A stretch of 8,048 nt of DNA, taken from contig JANYHQ010000373.1 of NCBI GenBank assembly GCA_025358985.1, forward strand, positions 1-8,048, read 5' to 3'. A program made the translations under genes and the position numbers. Shown here in pieces: positions 1 to 3,914 of the stretch (positions within the stretch are counted from its first letter, which is position 1; each line of letters starts with the position of its first letter). The notes under the pieces are model-generated. The model saw nothing but the letters and a program-made list of their open reading frames with translations, ran no database searches and was not told where the DNA came from. The stretch is from Acidimicrobiales bacterium (GTDB lineage: Bacteria > Actinomycetota > Acidimicrobiia > Acidimicrobiales > JANYDT01).

Positions 1-39
1 GTCGCCGAATGTTGCGACCAGTTGTTCTCGTCGCAACAT
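1..39 (-). CDS. Possible N-terminus of an unidentified gene, cut by window edge
   Basis: An open minus-strand frame begins with ATG at 39-37 and reads MLRREQLVATFGD before leaving the window. It would lie 60 nt downstream of the DUF1844-like gene on the same strand. The upstream bases contain GGCGGAG, a weak ribosome-binding match. It is only 2 nt from the ATG but 5 nt from the following TTG at 36-34, which could be the real start. The wording loosely resembles N-termini of actinobacterial GAF/ANTAR regulators (REQ..V.TF..LAD), but 13 residues cannot establish a family. The start codon lies inside an inverted repeat (8-40). The call rests only on an open frame and plausible spacing. Confidence 0.3.
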   Translation of the reverse strand, partial: MLRREQLVATFGD

Positions 40-40
40 T
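8..40. repeat. Perfect 11-bp inverted repeat with 11-nt spacer
   Basis: AATGTTGCGAC at 8-18 is the exact reverse complement of GTCGCAACATT at 30-40, with an 11-nt spacer between them. On the minus strand the hairpin would include the ATG of the putative gene at the left edge and about its first ten codons. There is no T-run beside either arm, so it does not look like a classical intrinsic terminator. It could be an operator, an mRNA hairpin hiding a start codon, or chance within coding sequence. Confidence 0.55.
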
Positions 41-83
41 GCTCCGCCGGTGCCGAGTTTTGCTACGAGTTGGGCTGGTCGAC

Positions 84-98
84 CCCCGAGCAACGGGG
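84..98 (-). terminator. Small GC hairpin right after the DUF1844-like gene
   Basis: CCCCG (84-88) and CGGGG (94-98) form a perfect 5-bp dyad around a 5-nt loop. It begins 1 nt beyond the stop codon of the minus-strand gene at 102-100. The position suits a transcription terminator. However, the stem is short and no T-tract follows, so it may only be a weak pause or nothing functional. Confidence 0.22.
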
Positions 99-99
99 C

Positions 100-486
100 T
101 CAGCCCAAACCGGCCTGGATCTGGACAAAGGCCAATCGGATTTGGCGGACCGCTTCGATCAAATCGGGTTCGTCCGGACCCAGGCGCCCCTGACACGCAG
201 CCGCCACTCCACCCAGCGCGTCGATGGCCAATGACGCCTCGCCCAGGTTGGGCGGATTCTGCGACAGATGGAGCGCCGCCAGGTTGAACAAGCCCACGCA
301 GTGATTGGCCACCACGGCAGCCGCTGGCGCGTCCGCCAACTCACGCTGCATGGCCAGAAGCTCCTCCTGCTCTTGCACACTCAACTCCGGCCCACCCTCG
401 TCATCGAAACCCGCTTCCGGGCCCGGTGGGGGCGATGCGTCACGGCGGATGGGTCGTTCACCGTCAGGGGTCCAGAGCGAACTCAT
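100..486 (-). CDS. DUF1844-family hypothetical protein
   Basis: This is a 128-residue soluble protein with no signal peptide or membrane segment. Residues 1-35 are Pro/Asp/Glu/Gly-rich and probably disordered. Residues 36-125 are helical in character. The block AVVANHCVGLFNLAALHL (58-74), the NLGEASLAIDALGGV stretch and the ending LIEAVRQIRLAF resemble the DUF1844 family, whose members are often found beside infC in actinobacteria (family knowledge from memory). Its function is unknown. I chose the ATG at 486. The frame stays open to 567, but the extra residues look non-conserved and Arg-rich. No good Shine-Dalgarno precedes the ATG, and a TAGGGT hexamer lies 7 nt upstream, as expected for a leaderless transcript. 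The gene is divergent from infC. Confidence is good that it is a real gene and moderate for the family. Confidence 0.72.
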   Translation of the reverse strand: MSSLWTPDGERPIRRDASPPPGPEAGFDDEGGPELSVQEQEELLAMQRELADAPAAAVVANHCVGLFNLAALHLSQNPPNLGEASLAIDALGGVAAACQGRLGPDEPDLIEAVRQIRLAFVQIQAGLG

Positions 487-493
487 GGCTGCT

Positions 494-499
494 ACCCTA
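494..499 (-). promoter_or_regulatory. Candidate -10 hexamer for a leaderless DUF1844-like transcript
   Basis: On the minus strand TAGGGT (TANNNT pattern) ends exactly 7 nt before the ATG at 486. This is the geometry of actinobacterial leaderless promoters, in which the first transcribed base is at or next to the start codon. The -35 region is poor: CTTGTT lies at 520-515 with 15-nt spacing. This is pattern matching only. Confidence 0.28.
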
Positions 500-602
500 G
501 GCGGCACAACTGACAACAAGCGGGGACGCAGTTCGGTCTCCCACCTTGCCACGCCGCCCGGTTTCACCGGTCATCAGTGCGCCAGGTCACTCCCGATTCC
601 GG

Positions 603-666
603 CTCCTTCCCAGGATGTCCGGGCGAGCCTGCTTGTCGCCGCCCGAAACATCCCAATTTGGAGGAG
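603..666 (+). promoter_or_regulatory. infC leader fold that can hide the Shine-Dalgarno
   Basis: Two nested dyads were found by eye. Inner: GGATGT (613-618) pairs with ACATCC (648-653) and CGGGCG (620-625) pairs with CGCCCG (640-645), separated by a 1x2 internal loop and capped by a 14-nt loop. Outer: CTCCTTCC (603-610) can pair with the infC ribosome-binding site GGAGGAG (660-666) with a single bulged U. The full fold would place the SD in a helix and suggests translational control of infC. It resembles no riboswitch or ribosomal-protein leader that I recognise. The pairing is read from sequence, and the regulatory role is inferred. Confidence 0.45.
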
Positions 667-675
667 TGATGTCGA

Positions 676-1326
676 ATCGCCGCTGACCACAACGAGCTCC
701 GTATCAACGAGCGCATCCGCGCCCGTGAGGTACGCCTGATCAGCCCCGAAGGGGCGCAGCTCGGTATCAAGCCATTGCCCGAGGCGCTGTCCATGGCCCG
801 GGGTTTGGAGCTCGATCTCGTCGAGATCGCACCCATGGCATCACCACCCGTCTGCAAGATCCTCGATTACGGCAAGTACCGGTACGAGCTCGCCCAGAAA
901 GACAAAGAATCGCGCCGCAAGGCGATGACCATTGCCATCAAGGAGATGAAGTACCGCCCCAAGATCGGCGGCGGAGACTTCGAAACCAAGACCCGTAAGG
1001 TCGGCGAGTTCTTGTCCGAAGGACACAAGGTCAAGATCACCATCATGTTCAGAGGCCGAGAAGTCGCCCATCCCGAGCTGGGAAAGCGCATCCTCGACCG
1101 TATTGCCGAATACCACGCCGGCACGGCGAAGGTGGAGGCGATGCCCAAGCTCGACGGTAAGAACATGGTCATGGTCCTCGCCCCAGACAAACGACTTCAG
1201 GCAGAGAAGAAGAAGGAAGACGACGAGGGCCACGTAGCCCCCGACGTTGAACGTTCTGAAACTGTGTCGCCCCCATCACCGGTGCTTGAGCCGGTGGCCT
1301 CGCCAGTAGCGGCGCCAATCACGTAG
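676..1326 (+). CDS. infC: Translation initiation factor IF-3 (ATC start)
   Basis: IF-3 binds the 30S subunit, prevents premature 50S joining and checks start-codon/initiator-tRNA pairing. The 216-residue product has the IF-3 N-domain at about residues 8-76 (RINERIR, LDLVEIAP, VCKILDYGKYRYE at 59-71), a Lys/Arg-rich linker helix (72-88), and the C-domain at about 85-172 with the hallmark KVKITIMFRGRE (118-129) and a NMVMVLAP strand. Residues 173-216 form an acidic then Pro/Val-rich tail. The frame is closed by TGA at 667-669, and no ATG, GTG or TTG occurs before the conserved RINERIR. ATC at 676 lies 9 nt after a strong GGAGGAG (660-666), so ATC is the chosen start. A start at TTG 775 would delete half the N-domain. 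E. coli infC uses AUU, and non-AUG starts let IF-3 limit its own translation. The stop codon overlaps the rpmI ribosome-binding site. Confidence 0.95.
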   Translation: MAADHNELRINERIRAREVRLISPEGAQLGIKPLPEALSMARGLELDLVEIAPMASPPVCKILDYGKYRYELAQKDKESRRKAMTIAIKEMKYRPKIGGGDFETKTRKVGEFLSEGHKVKITIMFRGREVAHPELGKRILDRIAEYHAGTAKVEAMPKLDGKNMVMVLAPDKRLQAEKKKEDDEGHVAPDVERSETVSPPSPVLEPVASPVAAPIT

Positions 1327-1340
1327 AGGACAATTTCCCA

Positions 1341-1535
1341 ATGCCCAAGATGAAGACCAATCGAGCTGCCAAGAAGCGCTTCCGCCTCACCGGCACCGGC
1401 AAGCTCATGCGCCAGCGTGCGTTTCGCTATCACAAGAACGAGCACAAGCCCACGTCACGCACTCGTCGCCTCGAAGGCGATGTAGTGGTAGCCCCGGGCG
1501 ATGCTGCTCAGGCTCGCAAGATGCTGGGCATCTGA
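1341..1535 (+). CDS. rpmI: Large-subunit ribosomal protein bL35
   Basis: The 64-residue basic protein matches bL35 in length and sequence. It begins MPKMKTNRAAKKRFRLTGTGK, followed by FRYHKNEHK and TRRLEGDVVV. bL35 is a component of the 50S subunit. The ATG is preceded by GAGGA (1326-1330) at 10-nt spacing. This site overlaps the infC stop TAG (1324-1326), so translation of the two genes is probably coupled. Only 14 nt separate the two reading frames, which supports a shared infC-rpmI-rplT transcript. The C-terminus (VAPGDAAQARKMLGI) is slightly more polar than in typical homologues but not abnormal. Confidence 0.97.
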   Translation: MPKMKTNRAAKKRFRLTGTGKLMRQRAFRYHKNEHKPTSRTRRLEGDVVVAPGDAAQARKMLGI

Positions 1536-1566
1536 CAGCAGTTCCCGTCCTCCCACGAACGGCTGT
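1535..1566 (+). promoter_or_regulatory. Imperfect hairpin in the rpmI-rplT gap
   Basis: ACAGC (1535-1539) pairs with GCTGT (1562-1566). GTTC (1541-1544) pairs with GAAC (1557-1560), and GT (1547-1548) pairs with AC (1555-1556). There is an A/G mismatch (1540/1561), a bulged CC (1545-1546) and a CCTCCC loop. The fold starts at the rpmI stop codon and lies about 30 nt upstream of the rplT ribosome-binding site. bL20 represses rpmI-rplT translation in E. coli by binding irregular mRNA stems, so an L20 control site is a reasonable guess. I see no sequence proof of this. Confidence 0.3.
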
Positions 1567-1608
1567 CGCATACCGGCATCCGTCGTATCCATTTGAAAGG
1601 AGCACCCG

Positions 1609-2007
1609 ATGGCTCGCGTCAAACGTGGTGTCAGCGCCAAGAAGAGTCACAAGAAGGTCCTTGAGCAGGCCAAGGGGTATTATGGCAACCGCAGCCGTTC
1701 GTACCGTCAGGCCAACGAGGCCGTCATGCACAGCCTGCGGTACAGCTTCCGCGATCGTCGCGCCCGTAAGGGTGACTTCCGACAATTGTGGATTCAGCGG
1801 ATCAATGCTGCGTGTCGGGTCAACGGCATCAGCTACAGCCGCTTCATCAACGGTCTCAACTTGGCCGAGATCGAGGTCGACCGCAAGGTCATGGCCGATT
1901 TGGCTGTCACCGACGCCAACGCATTCAGCGCGCTGGTGAAGGCTGCCGAGGTAGCCCTCGCCGCCAAACCTGAGCGAGCCGCAACGGTAGATGCGGTGGC
2001 CAGCTGA
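1609..2007 (+). CDS. rplT: Large-subunit ribosomal protein bL20
   Basis: bL20 binds 23S rRNA directly and is needed early in 50S assembly. The 132-residue product shows the expected order: a very basic N-terminal extension (MARVKRGVSAKKSHKKVLEQAKGYYGNRSR) and then the family signature at about 54-83 (KGDFRQLWIQRINAACR, NGISYSRFINGL). The final region contains DRKVMADLAV and AFSALV. It is about 12-15 residues longer than the usual 117-120, with an Ala-rich tail ending ERAATVDAVAS. The ATG has a strong GAAAGGAG (1595-1602) at 6-nt spacing, a better site than that of rpmI. It is the last ribosomal gene of the cluster. In E. coli, bL20 is the autogenous repressor of this operon. Confidence 0.97.
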   Translation: MARVKRGVSAKKSHKKVLEQAKGYYGNRSRSYRQANEAVMHSLRYSFRDRRARKGDFRQLWIQRINAACRVNGISYSRFINGLNLAEIEVDRKVMADLAVTDANAFSALVKAAEVALAAKPERAATVDAVAS

Positions 2008-2039
2008 GCGCTGCTGCGCTGGCGGCATCACACCACCGG

Positions 2040-2816
2040 GTGCAACAACTACGGCGCCTCGTGGGGCGCCGTAGTGCGCGTCTGGCCGACGGTGTGTGCG
2101 TGGTGGAGGGGGCCAAAGTCCTCGGCGAGGCCCTCGATGCAGGCCGTCGCGTCGAAGGGCTGTACGTGGTTGCGGGGTGCACTGATCCTGTTATCGATCG
2201 GGCGCTACAGCTCGGTATCCGGGTATACGACCTGGCCCCGGGTGTCATGGAAAAGGTGGCCGACACCATCACTCCGCAACCGGTGATGGCCGTGGTGGAG
2301 TCGCCCGTGGTGGGGTTGGAGCACCTGGAAGGTCTACTTCGCGCAGGCGGATTCGTGGTGGTGGGAGTTGATGTGCGCGACCCCGGGAATGCGGGCACGG
2401 TCATCCGCTCGGCCGAATCATCGGGGGCGGCCGGCGTCATCCTCACCGATGGCAGTGTGGAAGCCACCAATCCCAAGACTGTTCGCTCCTCTGCCGGGGC
2501 ATTGTTCCATGTGAGCGTGGTGCAGGGCGGTTCAGCGCTCGATGTTCTCACCACCCTTGGTTCGTGGGGGGCCCGCCGGTGGGCCACTGCGGCTCGAGGC
2601 GATGAGACGATCGACTACGACCGTGCCAATCTCACAGGTGGCACGGCGTTGGTCATGGGCAATGAGGCGCATGGCCTTCCGCACGGCCTGGGCGACGTAC
2701 TCGATGGCTACGTCAGCATTCCCATGGTGGGCCGGAGCGAGTCGCTCAATGTGGGCATGGCCACGGCCGTGTTGTGTTTCGAAGCAGCACGGCAGCGCCG
2801 CCACCAACCTCGGTGA
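2040..2816 (+). CDS. SpoU/TrmH-family RNA 2'-O-methyltransferase
   Basis: A predicted S-adenosylmethionine-dependent enzyme that methylates the ribose 2'-OH of rRNA or tRNA. From the GTG at 2040 it has 258 residues. A substrate-binding N-domain (about 1-95, with GVCVVEGAKVLGEAL) is followed by the knotted SPOUT domain (about 105-255). All three SpoU motifs are present: NAGTVIR (117-123), LVMGNEAHGL (204-213) and IPMVGRSESLNVGMATAVL (227-245). Methyltransferases of this type commonly follow rplT in actinobacteria and are sometimes labelled TsnR-like, but the target base cannot be told here. The start is uncertain. GTG 2040 has no Shine-Dalgarno, and conserved-looking sequence (SHHRVQQLRRL) continues upstream, where the only candidates are CTG at 2019 and CTG at 2004, the latter overlapping the rplT stop. 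A perfect hairpin lies within the first codons. Confidence 0.9.
   Translation: MQQLRRLVGRRSARLADGVCVVEGAKVLGEALDAGRRVEGLYVVAGCTDPVIDRALQLGIRVYDLAPGVMEKVADTITPQPVMAVVESPVVGLEHLEGLLRAGGFVVVGVDVRDPGNAGTVIRSAESSGAAGVILTDGSVEATNPKTVRSSAGALFHVSVVQGGSALDVLTTLGSWGARRWATAARGDETIDYDRANLTGGTALVMGNEAHGLPHGLGDVLDGYVSIPMVGRSESLNVGMATAVLCFEAARQRRHQPR
2048..2075 (+). repeat. Perfect 11-bp hairpin at start of the methyltransferase gene
   Basis: ACTACGGCGCC (2048-2058) and GGCGCCGTAGT (2065-2075) are exact reverse complements around a 6-nt loop (TCGTGG). The stem is GC-rich and starts about 40 nt after the rplT stop. It could act as a terminator or attenuator for the ribosomal-protein operon, or as a translation block for the methyltransferase, since it begins 8 nt after the putative GTG. 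No T-run follows. It is encoded within codons that also fit the protein family (LRRLVGRRSAR). Confidence 0.6.
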
Positions 2817-2841
2817 CGACAAATGGACCTATAGATGCAAG

Positions 2842-2855
2842 GCCTACCGGTAGGC
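2842..2855. promoter_or_regulatory. 14-bp perfect palindrome upstream of pheS
   Basis: GCCTACCGGTAGGC is fully self-complementary and ends 10 bp before the pheS GTG, within the 49-bp gap after the methyltransferase gene. It could be a protein-binding operator or a short hairpin (5-bp stem, CCGG loop) covering the pheS ribosome-binding region. A weak -10-like TATAGA at 2830-2835 lies just upstream, so an internal pheST promoter with an overlapping operator is possible. No T-box or phenylalanine-rich leader peptide is visible. Confidence 0.4.
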
Positions 2856-2865
2856 TCCACGCCTC

Positions 2866-3903
2866 GTGAACCTCGATGATCTCGACAGCTTGCAACATGA
2901 CGGATTGCAGCGCTTCGCCGCCGCCACCGGGCTCGACGCCCTGAAGGCGATCGAGATTGAAGTGCTCGGCAAGAACGCCCGTCTCACCGAGTTCAACAAG
3001 GGTTTGGGTTCCGTTGCCGCCGACGAGCGCAAAGCAGCCGGGGCCCGTATCAACGCCACCCGCCAGGCCCTCACCCACGCACTGGCCAGCCGACGAATCG
3101 AGTTGGCTGCGCAAGAACGTCGGGTCCGGCTGGAGGCGGAGCGCATGGATCTCACCGAGGTCATCGCTACCACTCATCAGGGTCACGTGCACCTCATCAC
3201 CCGTACCACGCAGGACCTGGAAGACATCTTCGTGGGAATGGGCTTCCAAGTGTTCGAAGGTCCCGAAGCCGAAACCGACTGGTACAACTTCGAGGCCCTC
3301 AACTTTCCTCCCGGCCATCCAGCTCGCACCATGCACGACACCTTTCAGCTGGAGCTGGGGGAGCCCGGGAGCGTGGTACTCCGTACGCATACCAGTCCCA
3401 CCCAGCTCAGGGTCATGCAACAGATGAAGCCCCCCATCTACGCAGTGATGCCTGGGCGTTGCTATCGGCGCGACACTCCCGATGCTCGGCACCTCCCCAC
3501 GTTCCACCAGATCGAGGCGTTGGTCATCGACAAGGGCATCACGCTCGGACACCTTGCCGGCACCATCGATACGTTCATCGCTGCCTATTTCGGACGAAAT
3601 GATCTGCGTACTCGGCTGCGGCCCAGCTACTTCCCGTTCACCGAACCCAGTGCCGAGTTCGATATCACCTGCCCATTCTGCGGCGGCTCCGGATGCCGGG
3701 TCTGCGGACGATCGGGATGGATCGAGTTGGGCGGATGCGGCATGGTCCATCCCACGGTGTTGCGTAACGGTGGCATTGATCCGGAGGAGTACACCGGGTT
3801 TGCCTGGGGCTTCGGTATAGACCGACTCGCCATGAACCGCCACAACCTCGAGGATCTACGCGATCTCCTCGACAACGACGTCCGCCTCCTTCGCCAGTTC
3901 TGA
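2866..3903 (+). CDS. pheS: Phenylalanine--tRNA ligase alpha subunit
   Basis: The catalytic subunit of the (alpha-beta)2 enzyme that charges tRNA-Phe in the cytoplasm. The 345-residue product has an N-terminal helical/coiled-coil arm (1-95) that contacts tRNA, then the class II core. THTSPTQ is at 174-180 and motif 2 region GRCYRRDT...HLPTFHQIE at 197-216. The Phe-pocket/metal region FPFTEPSAEFD is at 256-266, with E260 as the likely shared Mg ligand. The GFAWGFGIDRLAM motif 3 is at 311-323. The usual GFAFG reads GFAWG here, with the specificity Ala kept (A313). Residues 269-280 hold CPFC-x4-CRVC, a four-Cys cluster resembling a zinc knuckle, where E. coli PheS has a short loop. The GTG start is forced, because TAG at 2851 closes the frame and no other start codon lies between. 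The Shine-Dalgarno is weak. pheT follows after 11 nt. Confidence 0.97.
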   Translation: MNLDDLDSLQHDGLQRFAAATGLDALKAIEIEVLGKNARLTEFNKGLGSVAADERKAAGARINATRQALTHALASRRIELAAQERRVRLEAERMDLTEVIATTHQGHVHLITRTTQDLEDIFVGMGFQVFEGPEAETDWYNFEALNFPPGHPARTMHDTFQLELGEPGSVVLRTHTSPTQLRVMQQMKPPIYAVMPGRCYRRDTPDARHLPTFHQIEALVIDKGITLGHLAGTIDTFIAAYFGRNDLRTRLRPSYFPFTEPSAEFDITCPFCGGSGCRVCGRSGWIELGGCGMVHPTVLRNGGIDPEEYTGFAWGFGIDRLAMNRHNLEDLRDLLDNDVRLLRQF

Positions 3904-3914
3904 GGACGAATCTC

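Noticed and set aside
305..739. Plus-strand frame of 144 codons covering the infC leader
   Set aside because: It overlaps the DUF1844-like gene antisense and runs into infC in another frame. The translation is Ser/Pro/Thr-rich without family features.
775..1326. infC starting at TTG 775
   Set aside because: This would remove RINERIRAREVRLISPEG and the rest of the first IF-3 strand, which are clearly coded in frame upstream.
1405..2031. Minus-strand frame of 208 codons across rpmI and rplT
   Set aside because: It is antisense to two certain ribosomal-protein genes and has no recognisable domain or ribosome-binding site.
2835..2879. Short frame (MQGLPVGSTPREPR) overlapping the pheS start, as an attenuation leader peptide
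   Set aside because: It contains no phenylalanine codon and has no clear terminator/antiterminator pair after it, so phenylalanine attenuation is not supported.
2746..3843. Long open minus-strand frame of 365 codons opposite pheS
   Set aside because: It lies antisense to the well-supported pheS gene, its translation resembles no family, and such long antisense frames are expected in high-GC coding DNA.
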